DNA from: Pteria penguin
Lineage: Eukaryota > Mollusca > Bivalvia > Pterioida > Pteriidae
Direction: 5' to 3'
NCBI GenBank assembly: GCA_035048485.1
Contig: CM068586.1
Span: 52,256,167-52,320,166, forward strand
Length of the DNA: 64,000 nucleotides
The translations under genes were made by a program, and so were the position numbers. Positions within the stretch are counted from its first letter, which is position 1. Each line of letters starts with the position of its first letter. A model generated the notes under the pieces. The model ran no database searches. It was not told the DNA's origin and worked only from the letters and a program-made list of their open reading frames with translations. This document shows, piece by piece, positions 37,067-50,509 of the stretch.

Positions 37067-40028
37067 GTAAGGGTCATTTTAGCTAGATTCCAGTTTTTGA
37101 CCTAGAAGTGTCTTTTTTATATATAATATTTGCAATCCCTCCTAAACAATGTTTCGGCACTTATATAAGGCATTGTTAGAAGCAGAACCATTTCATATAT
37201 GTTTTCTCACCCGAGAATAGAAACCCTCCTTGATTTTGTTTGTCGGCTTTTTGTTAATTAATAACTCCATAGTCTAGAATCGAACCTAACACCATTGATT
37301 CTAATAAATTTGGAGCATCTGCATATCCTTGTATCCAATATAACAAATACATGATGCTTTTATTTTTGAGGTAAATGAAAAGAAATGATGAATGTAAAGT
37401 TTTTGATATTGCCTAAATACCCCAACAGTTATTCACTTACTGCTTATTTGCATTTTGTGTATTGTATTTTTATACTTTTACAAATACCAAATATTGGTCT
37501 CTTTGTACGGACTTTGTTAAAGTGTCTAAATTTCGTATTTCCTTGAGCTAGTGTGAATTTTATATACAATATTGATGTGATGTCACATGTGTTTTATATA
37601 AGTACATGTAATTATAAGATAATAGAAGAGAATATTGAAGTATTAATTGCAATACCAGGCTCACATTCACAGCATATGTCAGTTTCAGAGGAATATGTAT
37701 TTTAAAAAACTGGTTGCGTGGGGGAGGGGTTGTGAAGTATGATAAAAATATTAGAGTAAGATCTATTATATTTACCCTTAGTTTTTAGAATGCTTGAAAG
37801 GGTACTCCTGCGTTATAATACGAAATTTTATCCCACTCGCATATTTATGACACTTTTTCGTCATATTTGGAAATGTTATTAGTAACTATGAGTAAACCTG
37901 GGGGGGGGGGGGACCATAGGTTTCTGTCAGTCTGTCTGTCCGCATGTCTGTGGTCTTCTGGACTTTTATTGACTTGAAATTTGGTATGTACCTTTGCATC
38001 AATGAGTTTTAGACCAAGTTCGAGTTTAGTCATGATTGACCAATTTTTGGAAGAGTTGCGGCCCTTTAGTTATGGAAACCAAGGAGGGTGGAACATGTAT
38101 TGCTTCGGCAGTATTCAATATGCTTCTTTCATTTTAATTTCCTTATTTGTGTTGTTATAGTTTACCACTGTGATAAATGGCAAATCAGGTAACAATTACC
38201 TCAATATATCTAACCATGATATGTAAGCTGGAGATGTTGTTTTACTAAGGGTGGGCACATAACTCTATGTTCCCATTTTGATATTTCACACATCCTATTT
38301 TAGGTGGGGATTATAAAATAGGTATAAAACATCATAAAATGATAAGAAAAAAATGCAAATTTTGCAGAATCTGAGATGATTTTATAAATTCAGGTAAAGT
38401 TAGTTTTCTGGTTATTCAAAAAGGTAAAATTTTCTCCTTTTACAAATTCTATTGTTTCTCAGTCTGAAAATATAAATTTATATATTTTTGTATAAAATTT
38501 GTTCACTAGTTATTCAAAGAAAACCCCAACAATTAGACAAATAAATCGATTAGTGTATATACTTTAGGGAATGGGTGGGGTGGGGGGTTGGGATGTGAGT
38601 TAGGTACTTCTGAATATGCGCCTGGTAATTATTGAAAGACAAGTACAAAGAGATACAATCATTTGGATGATTTTCCTACTTGCTCATTCCTCGTCTATTT
38701 TCCCCTTAAGGAGGGGGCACGATCCAGGAGTTGATGCCTTTTCGTAGTAAGTGACAAATCTATGTCTGCGCATGCGCTATGTAGATAGAACCATGTACAG
38801 CATTGGTATTAGGCTAGACATTGACTTGATCTCAACATCCAGTCGCATACGGCTGAACATACATGTGTCTCCAGTCGTTAACAAATCGTGAATCGGTGAA
38901 CGTACACGTGATATAAGTCGTTATCCAATCTTATATAATAGTCACGTGATTGAAGTAATTCAGTCGTAATTATTATAATGTATATCAGTACATTTACTTG
39001 AAAAGCGTCAGTAAGTTTCGTATAAATCCATTTGGTTTTTAACCGCTTTTTCAGTTTTTATTGCAAGAAAAGTGTTTTCCGAGATCTTCAAAGCTTTAAT
39101 TATGAAAGTGAATGATGTGAATTTCTTTTTTCTGATTTCATGTCCAAAACACGGACACATTTACATGTACTATAATTGTTTTATCAAAATGTATTTAGGC
39201 CTATCAATCTAATTTTTGTAACTTTAACTTTTCCCCCAGTACGCATAGTTTCTTTCTCTGTGCCATTCGGAACTACCTCGAGTCTTTTTGCTTCTCTCAA
39301 CCATAGGTTAAGTGTTAGGAGTTCCAAATGTTTTTGTACTATTACATGGCAGTGATGTTTCAGAATTTAAAAAGTCTCGTGAAATCTCGAGGATCACATA
39401 ACGTGTTATGCCGGCTTTATTGATAAAGTTTTCTTAGAAGTGATTGGAAACAGTGTTAAATTATGTTTCAGCTCTTATTTTGTATGGTTTATTTTATACA
39501 CGCAACCACATGTACGTCCACCGTAGGTCTGAACAAGCTGTATGTGACGTGTGTACCACTGAATACAGTATTTCAGGAAGCTGAAGGTAGCACTGGAACA
39601 GGGCTCTTTGATTTTGTTATTTTTAAAATAAATATCAAAATAATGCTGTAAAGTGTGACCATCTATCGAATGAGGACCAAGTTTGACCATATGTCGTGCA
39701 CTTACGCGAAAACATATATGTCTGCGTTACAGAGTTTGTTATTATTAAATGGCCTAAGTAATAGATTCGTGACTATACCTATTTGCGAGTTACATATGTT
39801 TATTTATTCGTAGTTTTTTACATTTCCATCTACTTATACTAAAGTATGAATTATTGACATAACGGTACATGGCGTATTGTAAATTCTGGATAGACGGTTG
39901 GAATTACACCAGATTTACAATGTGCACGATAGAGCCTCGTTCTGAGTAAAAGCACTTTCTTGATATACTTCAATTATAAGTTATTTTTATACCATGATGA
40001 TTGTGACGACATCGACGATGATAATAAC

Positions 40029-40074
<46 letters not shown>
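40029..40074. repeat. (GAT)n trinucleotide microsatellite
   Basis: About 15 uninterrupted repeats. Confidence 0.97.
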
Positions 40075-40094
40075 CAGTAATTGCTTCATGAATG

Positions 40095-40500
40095 CGATGT
40101 GAAGTGTTCAGACCGACTAATGTATTGTAACTCCGTACACTAATTCTCGGACGGACTAATGTATCGTGACTTCGTACATGAATGCTCGGACGGGCCAATC
40201 TATTTTGTCTGCGTTCAACCAGGGACGTATATATCAAAATTTAGATATATACGTCCCTAGTTCAACATTGTTCGAGCGGGCTGGTGTATCCTGATCGCAG
40301 TAATGCTTTAACTGGCCAATGTATTATGTCCGAGTACAATAAACTCGTACAGTGTTTAATTACTGCGTACAAAATGATCGGACACAAAAAAATGTATTGT
40401 GACAGTGTACATTGGTGTTCATACGGTCCAACGTGTTAAAACCACGGACAAAGCTGTGTGCAGACTGGATACAATATTTCTCGGACGGACTATGTTAGGC
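40095..40500. repeat. 39-40 bp tandem repeat, about 9 degenerate copies
   Basis: The unit contains GGACGGACTAATGTATCGTG and ACTTCGTACATGAATGCTC. It is interrupted by the 40-bp foldback at 40220. Confidence 0.75.
40220..40259. mobile_element. 40-bp micro-foldback insertion with 7-bp direct repeats
   Basis: The arms CAGGGACGTATATATC and, inverted, TAGGGACGTATATATC are separated by eight bases. GTTCAAC lies on both sides (40213-40219, 40260-40266). Removing the element and one repeat leaves a reading consistent with the surrounding 39-bp array, so it is an insertion. Confidence 0.7.
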
Positions 40501-41739
40501 AAACCTTTGTGTAGGACCAAGTAGAGACCTTATCTTGGTATAATCTGCATGTTAGTATTGCATGGACCTTTGTAGATACACTCGTGTGAGTAGTTCTGCT
40601 CGCTTGATGTACCTGTAACACCAAACCTATCTCACGTGGAGTGCAAGGACTCCCAGCTTTCATTTACAGGTGATGGCGCAATATTCATTTGATGTCGGTG
40701 CAATCAGTTCATATCTATCTATATTGTTTATGTACGTTATATTTATATGTACAATTTACTTATATTAAGGCTCCGGGTATTAACGTTTCAGATTTTATTG
40801 TTCTAGTAAGGAATTACCTTGTTAATACGTTCTTCAGTTGTTTGTTTTACTGTTTGTAATTGACAGAAAGTAATTTTATTGTTCTCTCAGAATGCCGATT
40901 TTTCAGACTATTCAAGGTTTTATCCAATGACTAATATGGACTTTGCATACTAAAAGTCAATACATTTTCTTAATCTCAGAATATTTCTCTTCTATATTAT
41001 TTACATGTATATTTAGAGAAAAGTGTAGGTAATTTTGGAATACAGTGACCAACCCGATAATTAATATCTATCCTTGGAACATTCCATTTCCTTATCATTT
41101 AATTTGAACATTATTCACCTTCGTCATCACACAGTCACGTCGTATCGCCTCTATTAGATCTCGAGTGTTACTTGCTTTATGTAAGCTTGATTTATCTATG
41201 CGACAGCTTTTGTTTAGTACTTGGACCATACTTTAATATGACGGTACGAAACTTGGAGCCGAATGAAAAAAAAATTAGATGACGCAGGAACGGAAACATA
41301 ACGGTGCGAACGATTAAAACGATACGAAAACATTGAGCGAAAAGCGAAGCTATATAGATGTTTCATTGCTCTTCTTTGGCCGTGTCTTCGACGTGGTTTT
41401 GCTGTATTACTTGCGTTGCCACCGTCGTGTTTTCGTTTAGTTTCTTTTTTTTTTCACCGCTTCTCTGTTTTTACGTCGACTTTTGCGGACTTTTTAAAAG
41501 CCGTGTTTTGCTTTTTCTAAAGTTCAAAAGAGCAACAAAGTACGATTTATATTAACTGCATTACAAAACAATGTAATAATATTCTATGTAATCTTAATAA
41601 AACTTTACTAGTAAATTGAGATTGAGTCATCTCATGCAGAGAGATATAAGAGTACGTATTAAATGTGTCTGCACATTTTGCTTTGATGCCTGTTCTGACT
41701 AATTGTACATGTAGATAAGATTATATACTGAATTATTTA

Positions 41740-42110
41740 AGTATCATTTCATTGATTACATGTAGTAACAAGCTAGCGTATACACGTGCATTCTTAAGTA
41801 GATCATAATTTCATTAATTATGCGTAATGACAGGCAGTTTTATGTTCATACTTGAGTGTAATACCATTTCATTAATTATTTGTTGTAACAAACTAGAATT
41901 GATATTCCTTCTTAGGTGTAGTATCATTTTATTAATTAATATCGTAACAATGTAGTGTTTAGGTTCATACTTCATCTTAGTACCATTTCAGGCTGTTTTG
42001 AAGCTATAAGTAGTATTTAGGTACATACTAGTGTGTAGTACCATTAATCATGTGTCGTTCTCACCACACAGGCTTCCAGTACGGTTATTATTTAGGTACA
42101 GTATCCCAAC
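41740..42110. repeat. Degenerate tandem repeat of about 60 bp, 5-6 copies
   Basis: TAGTACCATTTCATTAATTA, TTGTAACAA and TTAGGTTCATACT recur. Confidence 0.65.
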
Positions 42111-43669
42111 AGGTTTGTTCTGCTGCGATTTCCCATAAACATTTTTCCCACAAAAAGTATTTTATAATCAAAATTTTAGAATAGTCATTATTCATGTAAA
42201 TGCTGACGGAAGAGAGATGAGTGGCCATTAAGAAGCTTTTTAGTTAAAACTGTCTAAACAATCTGATTTGATATTATCTCCTTTACTAGGTGCTTATTGT
42301 GTTAAAATAAACAATTTTGTCAAATATTTTTAGCGGGATTTTGATTTGCGACTCCACTTAAAGAAGGCCTATTGAGCATTTTCATGATTTTTTATTCTTA
42401 AGGACCCGTGGATTGACTTCATTAATTACCACGTGACATTTTACCCAGAATCTTTTATACGGCTATAATTTGCAAACGTTCATATTCATTATTCGCGAAT
42501 GAAATCAAGATTTTCATATTTTAGAATTCAAAGACTTGTCTACACGACGACAAAGTCAAATTTACATAAATACGAACAGATGTAATAAATGAAATGATAA
42601 TAAATATAAGTTAATAAAAATAATGAAAAATGCGATGATTTGATACAATAAACACAAAGGGGGAGGAAGAAGCCTTCTTGCCTCCATAAACTAATTAAAG
42701 AACACAGTTCTCTCGTCAGTCAGTATTCACATAAACATATCTATCGCTAAGCTGGATAACATGTTTTGGCATAAGAGAGAAGATTTTGGAATACCGGAAG
42801 TAGAGGTAAATCCTAAAGTATATTTAAATCCGGAAGTAGATGAGATCTCAGCAGACTATCTATAATATCTAAGCATTTCATTGCAGTGCATTCGTAATAA
42901 CATTGCCTTGCGGTTTTGGATTTGTTTGAAATAAGAAACTGTTCTTCATTTAGAAAAAGAAATTTCCTTCTAATGATAGCATAGTTCTCCCCTCTTCTAG
43001 TGTCTATATAATTCTTCTACTCCAATTAAGTATTAATTCAGGTAATTTATTGAAGTATGTTTATATAATTGTTTCCAGGGGTCCAGTAATTTATTTATAT
43101 AATTGTAATATAGCAGCGTGAGAGGATTATGTTCGTGGTTCTTGTCCTTCTCTTTTGCTCTAGTTTCGGTCTTGAGAGCAATAAGAGAAGTTTGTTAAGA
43201 TAAGTTAAGGTTAGATAAGATCAGATTTTGAAACTTTACACCCCATTCGTATAGTAAGTCCTACATTTTCATAAAAATTTGTCTACGAAAGCCTTTATTG
43301 TTTAACTATTGTTGCATATACGCACATCTTCATTCAAAGTACTTGTATAAAAGTGTAGTCGAACCGCTATAAAGGTAGAAAGAGGACCAGAAATATGGGT
43401 CCGGTATTATATTTCGTAATTATACTCCGACTTGTACCTACCTAAATGAAGAACAGTTGGCTTATTTCTTTACTAAAATTCACTAGATATATTACTAATA
43501 CAAGTAAAAGCATTGCAGTTTAGACACCTGTTTGACAGCAGAAAATCTTTTGTAGGCACATGTATATTACAATAAGTAGCGACACTGACATGCAAGCGTC
43601 TTCATGCTCTAGACAATTGTTTGCACCATAGACAAAATGATTTGATCCTTACGATTCTCCCACTGATAC

Positions 43670-44050
43670 ACACATGCTACTGTGTTCAAGGTACACAGCA
43701 AATACACACATGTGTAGGACATATGCTACCGTGCTCAAGGTATAGGTTTCTACCCGTGTGTAGGACACATGCTACTGTGTTCAAGGTACAGATTTCTACC
43801 GCAAATACACACGTGTGTAGGACACATGCTACCGTGCTCATGGTATAGGTTTCTGTCGTAGATACCGCGACTGTAGGACACATGCTACTGTGCTCATGGT
43901 ACACGTTTCTACCGCAGATACACACGTGTGTACGACACATGCAGCTGTGCTCAAGGTTCAGGTTTCTACCACAAATACACACGTGTGTAGGACACATGCA
44001 ACTGTACTCATGGAACACGTTTCTGCCAAAGATACACACGTGTGTGGGAC
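43670..44050. repeat. 57-bp minisatellite, about 7 copies
   Basis: The unit contains AGATACACACGTGTGTAGGA, CACATGCTACTGTGCTCA and GGTACACGTTTCTACC. Frames on both strands are artefacts. Confidence 0.88.
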
Positions 44051-45030
44051 ATGGTGATTTGATTCACGTTTCGGCTGCAGATTCACGTGACACGGTGTCA
44101 TGTACATAGGCCCCTGTATCTGCTGCAGACATACTTGCCATCGTGCCCTAGGCACACTTTATTGATGTAGACATAATTGACAACGTGCCCTATGCTCATT
44201 TTTCTACCATACACATACCTGGCACGATTGCCTACGTGTATATATTTCTACCACAGAGATTCTCGACATGATTTCCTGCATACATATTTTTGCTAGACCC
44301 ACTTAACACGGGCCCGGGTGTGCTATGTACGTATTTCTGCCACAGATATACTTTACACGATTTCCTGAGTACATATATCTGCCAAAGACACACTCGACAT
44401 AATCAGCTGCGTACATATTCTTGCCATGGACATACTTGACTCGATTTCCTGCGTACATATTCCTGCCACAGACATCGTTGACACGAATTCCTGTGTACAT
44501 ATTTCTCCCACAGGCATACTTGACATGATTTTATGCGTACATTTTTTTCCCGTAGACATACTTTACACGGTGTCTTGTGCGCACATTTTCTGACGCAGAC
44601 CTGCTCGACACGACATCTATGACACATGGTCTGTTTACAGGCATTCTTTCCGTGACACAAGTTTCTGCTACAGACATACGAAACGTGGTTGTTGGTTGGT
44701 TGATCGGTGCTTTACGTCGCTTTCAACAATTTTTCAGTTATATCGCGACATAGAACCAACCTCTTAAACATAGTGGCGCAACCCGGAACTCGAACCCGGA
44801 TCGTCGGCGCCGCAAGCCTTGCGCTTAACCATTACACCAAGCATGTCCCTACAAAACGTGGTGTCACAAACTGTTGTTATAGACATACTTGACATGGTGT
44901 CTGCCAATACCAACATACATACTTGACACGGTGTCCTCGACATGTATTTCTGTTGCAGACATACATTGCACAATGCGCTAGACACACGTTTTTTTTCCGC
45001 AGACATACTTGACACACTTATTAACACAGG
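44051..45030. repeat. 42-bp minisatellite, diverged continuation of the 57-bp array
   Basis: The unit contains CATACTTGACACGATTTCCT, GCGTACATATTTCTGCC and ACAGA. A SINE interrupts it at 44690-44850. Confidence 0.75.
44690..44850 (-). mobile_element. tRNA-derived SINE family A inserted in a minisatellite
   Basis: Same family as 3238-3410, in minus orientation, flanked by the duplication AAACGTGGT (44681-44689 and 44854-44862). It splits the 42-bp tandem array of intron 2 and so is younger than the array. Confidence 0.88.
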
Positions 45031-46212
45031 TTTTAGTAATGCACAAACACACTCACTTTCTACTTAAAATTTCATCAATCTATGCATTTTGAGAGAAGCA
45101 TTTGACGTCATAGTTCTGTTTTCTATAATACATGTCATGTCATTGTAAGTGTACTATTTTTAATTTCTTATTTTAACCTCACATCATTCTCAATGCATCG
45201 TACCTTGGAGTTCTGTCATGCATTTAAATAGTTGGTGAAGGGAACGCCTCATTTTCGTTTCAAATATCTGACGTATTTGTACAAATTCAAAGTAATATTT
45301 AATGAGAAATAAAGAAATACATTATATATTCTTGTGTAATGTTGGTAATGTAATTTATTCAAAGAAAGACAACTCATGATATTTGTTTCAGGGTTCATTG
45401 ATTCCCTTATTTTTAGTGAGCAATGTGTTGTGAATGACAAACTCGTTTCCTTGTATCAAACATTTCGATTTTCTGATAAGATTTTCCTTATTATCTCTAT
45501 GATTTATTGTTGCTAAGCAATATATCGATGACAACCTTAACTCGAGAACAAGGTACAAATAACATGGGAAGAGATCTATGTCAATTCTGTTTGGCTACTT
45601 AGTCCATTAGCTTACCAGCTAAAGAATCCCTCTTTCTAACCTGTGTAGTGTGAAGCGTACAGAGAAAGTCATTATTGCCATTTTTATTCGGAGGGGGAGG
45701 GCTGAATTCTCTTTTTATATTGGTCATGCATCTTTAGAACCAGTGTCCTTCATTTTCTTCTAAAAACGTTTGATCTACTGACACAGATCACACATGGGGT
45801 GTTGCTCCTTCCATTCTGACTTTAATTATAATTAATCCATCGGAATTCTTTATGGAATCAATCTGTGTTTTATTATTATAATTTGATTGTATTATATAAA
45901 AATTTAAAATATACGAAGTCTTAGTAATTGAGTCTTTTTTCAGGTAAATTTTTGATATTTATTACAAAGTCCACCAGCATGGAGATTATGTTGTGAAGGG
46001 ATCCGACTGAGTTTCATTTAAAATTCGTATCTTTGTTAACCCCCCCCCCCTTCTTTCTTTTATTTCCCTCCTCCTTTCACCCCACACGATTTGGTAACTT
46101 GTTCTCGAGGCTACAGTAGTAGAAAAATGTATTATACTAATCTATGTTATGAAGTTCTTGTTTGCATTGTTTATTAATGGCATGCCTAAGCTCTTGACTT
46201 GCTATACTCCAG

Positions 46213-46383
46213 GCCGTAATGGGGAGGAGTCAATACCAATGTTGATGATAAATCATACGGATAAAGATGATAGTATATCTCGATCCCGACCCCAATCTAA
46301 CATAGAAAAAAATCCACCACGGCTGGTCGAGATTAGTTCCAATCCCGGAACTCCACTTAAAGTGACTGAAATAAAAGCTTCTG
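46213..46383 (+). CDS. Shaw: Shaw-type K+ channel, coding exon 3 (cytoplasmic tail)
   Basis: Residues 480-536 of the channel tail. The acceptor is ctatactccag at 46212 and the reading frame continues in phase 1 from exon 2, giving GRNGEESIPMLMINHTDKDD and onward. The segment is polar and rich in Ser, Pro, Asn and charged residues, with no membrane segment. The donor (TCTG/gtttgt) is weaker than usual but is the one that keeps phase 1 and connects to the open frame of the next exon. A donor four bases later would shift the frame and hit a stop within about 30 codons of the next exon. The length of 171 nt is divisible by three with phase 1-1 borders, so the exon could be skipped in frame. I assign it by phase and position, because tail sequences in this family are poorly conserved. 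Confidence 0.75.
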
Positions 46384-47399
46384 GTTTGTATAACTAATCG
46401 CATGTCTTTTTTAAAACTTCAAATTCGGGTCTATTGCTCGGTTTTAATTTATTATTCGGGTTTGGTATTTTTAATTTACGTTTTTTCCTTTCTGCATGGC
46501 ATTTTACGTGTGGTTGGTGTGGAAAAAGGTTATCACCATTCTAAATTAAGCTTGTTTGTATGTTTGTAGTGGCTATTTACGGAGTAAAATATTTTTTAAT
46601 TTTCATGCAGACGTACAGTAAGATTGATTCGAGGCATTCATTTATGCATACAAAAATACATTTTATGCAAGATATGAATACTATAGACTTCATCTACGAT
46701 ACTCATCAACACTTGGACTCTATATAAAAATTTGCCATAAATTTGGAAAATTAAGAATAAGTCAATAAAACAGATTCCATAGGAGTATTCATGTATTCTG
46801 GTTATTTAAGCGCTTGATAATTAACATCGTCTCCCGGTACTTCTGACGTTAGCCTTTTCTGGTTAATGATTGGATAGCTCCAAGAAAAGAGTTTTTCTGG
46901 CGACATGCATGTCTACGATTAGATTTCATTTACTGGAATGTGCACGTTGACAATGATTCGTGATGGAAATTCAGGCACGTGCAAGTTGAGATGGATTCGA
47001 ATCGGCACGATCACATGTCAATGAATATAATCTAGGTGTAGGAGAAGCTTAGATAAGATAATAAGAATTCTGTTTTTACCTTTTCTTGAGACATTTCTTT
47101 TGGACAGATATCGCCATCTTGAAGAAATATTAGAACAAGTCAATATACTGTAGTCCAGATATTTGATCTTGATATTGTAGGGGGAGGAATGTCAATGTAT
47201 GCTGGGAAATCGTATTGTAGTTGAATTTGAATTGCTATTTTTAGACTGTGTAATCAGTAGATGTACCTTTGCTAATATTTTGATTAATATTTTTTCTTAT
47301 CAATATTTTCTTATCAATCATAACAAACCAGAAGCTGTTTTCGCCCCCTTTTTTCTGAAACTTTATCATGTACTCTTTCTGAATTAGAAGTAGATAAGT

Positions 47400-47970
47400 T
47401 AAGTTGCTACATGTCTTGTGAGATCTTGTGGCGTGACATGTCTGGATATAGCTTGTTATTGCACATTTAAATCGTGACATGTCTGATGATAGCTTGTGTC
47501 GTGACAAGTCTGGCAATAGCTTCTTGCTGAAAAGTAAAAACTTAACATGTCTAGTGATAGCTTATTATCGCACAGTTAAATCGTGACATATCTGATGATA
47601 GCTTGTTAGTGCACAGTTAATTCGTGACATGTCTGATGATAGCTTGTTAGTGCACAGTTAATTCGTGACATGTCTTATGATAGCTTGTTCATGCACATTT
47701 AATTCGTGACATGTCTGATGATAACTTGTTCATGCACAGTTAAATCGTGACACATTTGTTGTTACTACACAGTTTCGTCGTGACATGTCAGATGATAACA
47801 TGAGTCGTGCAACGTCTGGTGATAGATTTAGTAGTGACGTGCCTGATGATACATTTTGTCGCACAGTTAGGTCGTGACACCTCAGGTGATAGCTGAAGTC
47901 GTCACAGTTAGGTCATGACACCTCAGGTGATAGCTGAAGTCGTCACATGTTTGGTGATAGCTCTGTTTTG
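47400..47970. repeat. 41-bp minisatellite, about 13 copies
   Basis: The unit is CGTGACATGTCTGATGATAG followed by CTTGTTAGTGCACAGTTAAT and T. It is more degenerate toward 47.9 kb. Confidence 0.85.
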
Positions 47971-48353
47971 CACGCTGGTCATGTCGCACGCTGTATGTGT
48001 CGTCAGTATATTTTTTTTTCACCCAATGTAGATACGTTCTTTTCTTTGAATGTTGTCTTTTTAATATGGACAGAGTGTATCAATATGTCTATCTAAATAG
48101 ATATCAATGTAACTTCGATTCGCTAGTGTCATTCTTTTTAACACATTTTACGTCTTTATGTGTTAACAAGTACTTGTATTTTTAGTTTTTGTTTGGTATG
48201 TCGGTATGTCTTCATCTTCTATTTGTTTTGTTCTGATCGTCTCTCGTATGTCTGTGTATTTTACTGGTGTGGTATTCTGTTAACATTTTCTCGCCCGGGT
48301 ATGAAATCACCCTCTGCAATACTACATATCTATTTGTCAGCTTATATTGACCT

Positions 48354-48631
48354 AAGCCGCCGTGGCCTAGTGGTATCGGGCTCGTCTTATGATCGGGACG
48401 CCGGGGTTCGAGTCCCGCTCTGGTCATGCCGGTGTCCTGTCTTTCGGATGAGACAGTAACAACCGAGGTCCCGTGTCGTGGTATGCATAACACGTTAAAG
48501 ATCCCTCGCTGCTTAAGGTGGGTCCGTTGCAAAGGTCAAAATTTGTATGCCCAGCATCTGGTAGATGCCGTCACCATATACGTGAAATACTCGTAGTGTG
48601 ACGTTAAACAGAAATCAGTCAATCAATCAAT
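48354..48631 (+). mobile_element. SINE family B, full copy with 10-bp target duplication
   Basis: Starts AAGCCGCCGTGGCCTAGTGG, has B-box GGGTTCGAGTCCC and the body marker ctttcggatgagacagtaac, and ends in (aatc)n. Flanked by ATATTGACCT at 48344-48353 and 48632-48641. It lies in Shaw intron 3. Confidence 0.93.
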
Positions 48632-48639
48632 ATATTGAC

Positions 48640-49170
48640 CTTGGCAAGTTGGATCAGTTTACGCTTTGGATTTGTACATCTGACGTATACTTGATTTAAT
48701 CGTCTGACGTATACTTGATTTGTACGTCCGACGTATACTTGATAAGCCTCATATTTCTCATGGACCTGTCGTAATATAAGGCATGGTGTCAAGTTTTCTG
48801 TAGCAAAGGTCCTGGACTCAAGTTTCTTGTCAAGACACTCCAGGTGTCAGGTTTGCATCAAAAGGGTAACAACCTTAAGTATCTATAGCGAAAGTCCTTG
48901 AAACCTGTTTCCTAAAGCAAAGTTCACGAAATCAGTTTTTGTTTTTGCAGAACAGGTCCTGATGTTGAAATGGCGATGAACAGATCCAGATTCACGTTTT
49001 GCGTTGAGAAAGTCCTAGTGTCAGTTTTGTAGTTGTGCAGGTCCTGAATCTTCTTCTATAGCACAGGTCCTGGTTTCAAGTTTTCTGTAGAAAAGGTCCT
49101 GATGTCAATATTCATATTGTGTAGGTTTACACGGGTGGTTTCGATGTCCACTTTTCTGCAGATAAGGTCC
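48640..49170. repeat. Short degenerate tandem repeats
   Basis: Three 24-bp units (CGTCTGACGTATACTTGATT plus TGTA) at 48675-48745, then loosely repeated AGGTCCTG-GTGTCAAGTTTTCTGTAG blocks up to about 49170. Confidence 0.6.
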
Positions 49171-50113
49171 TGTAGTTACTTTCTCATTAGAAAAAAGACC
49201 ACGGCGTTTCTGAAAACAAATCTTGTACAAGCCTTTTTAATAAAGTGGATTCAACCCCAGCTTTAGTCACAAAAAGACTTTGTTGTGAATTTAGATTCAA
49301 ATGACGGAATCTCATATTCCTAGTGTAATTCCAGCCGGTAATGAAATTGCACATCTAATGTTTTATCATTACTGGAGTGTCGGGCTATATTAAATACGGT
49401 GTGATATACCCAAGACTCGATACTTTATACCAAAACACCCCTATTGTTATACAGTTGGATTGGTCCAGATGTGCTACTTGAATGCTATGGGGATATACTT
49501 CTTTTATTGTGTTGTGCGCAATATGTATGTTGAATCCACTGCCAACGACGGTGGTTCACGCACACACTACATTGTGTTTTATTGGATAAAATAGTGGAAC
49601 CTTATTTTTGTACTTTGCGTTACGACGTTATATGTGTTGTTTATATATTACTTTCATTTTTGTTCAGTAAAAGTCTTGTTTGGTATTTTCAACTAATTGG
49701 AGTATATCCATGTCATATTGGTCTTTTATGTTCTTTAACTATATCTGTCTTCAATAAACAAAAGTTGTTTGCATAAGCATTGTTCGTGACACTCTTCAAA
49801 ATAGGTATGTGGTTATGTTAGAGTAATCTCGGGGTTTTTTTTCATTGATATTGGTCGAGCCACCAATGATAGTGTAAAAAGACATTATTTATAACAGGTT
49901 TCATCATTGTAATGGTGAGCGATTTGTTAGATATGAAGTGTTTACTTGACATTCCCACACATGGGTATAAAATGTTGAACACAAGTTAAAGATATAACCA
50001 GTAGAGCTTCAGACTTGTTTGGGTCTCTGGTCATTGCCTATCATATAGTTTCCAAGGTGATCGCTTCGTGATTTTCGGTGTGATTTGTTAAAACTTTAAG
50101 GACTCATTTCTAT

Positions 50114-50248
50114 GATGATATATCTTACCTTTTGAATCTATCGTAGTTGTATTCTGTTGTATGTTGTATCTGTTATATTGATGATATATCTTACCTTTTG
50201 AATCTATCGTAGTTGTATTCTTGTTGTATGTTGTATGTGTTATATTGA
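50114..50248. repeat. 66-bp tandem duplication
   Basis: GATGATATATCTTACCTTTT, GAATCTATCGTAGTTGTATT and GTTGTATGTTGTAT are repeated twice with few changes. Confidence 0.88.
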
Positions 50249-50313
50249 TGGTGATCAATATATGTCTACTAGACACAAGGTGATCTTTTCTCTCTTATCT
50301 GTCAAACAAGCGG

Positions 50314-50509
50314 CAGTGTTGGATTTATAAAAGTGGGGGCTGTTTCTCGCCACAAATTTACAAGGCATATATAGATGATGAGGTTGAAAAATTCAAATAA
50401 TTTGAGTTAAACTTAAGAAGTGGCACTCAAAATGGCTGAGTATTTTGGCTATTACTTGATGTTCACATGTAACCCCCACCCATTTTCGGAAATCCTGAAT
50501 CTGTCAATG
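50314..50509. mobile_element. hAT-like remnant related to 58425-58622
   Basis: The ends are CAGTGTTGGATTTA and, inverted, CATTGACAGATTCAGG. The interior shares aatggctgagtattttggct and ttcacatgtaac with the copy at 58.5 kb. Confidence 0.55.

Larger units (their letters stand above)
37067..46212 (+). other. Shaw intron 2 (9.1 kb)
   Basis: A phase 1 GT-AG intron. From 37090 to 40025 there is only AT-rich sequence with a poly-G tract near 37900. After that come a GAT microsatellite (40029-40074), a 39-bp array (40.1-40.5 kb) with a micro-foldback insertion, a roughly 60-bp array (41.7-42.1 kb), and linked 57- and 42-bp arrays (43.65-45.03 kb) split by a SINE. The stretches 40510-41735, 42115-43660 and 45035-46210 hold nothing I can name. 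Confidence 0.75.

Noticed and set aside
39974..40237. Poly-Ser frame
   Set aside because: Translation of the GAT microsatellite plus the 39-bp array.
43621..44109. Cys/His-rich frames resembling zinc-finger repeats (both strands)
   Set aside because: Translations of the 57-bp minisatellite; the apparent Cys spacing follows the DNA period.
44303..44660. Repeated frames on the minus strand (CGRNMYAGNRV type)
   Set aside because: Frames of the 42-bp array.
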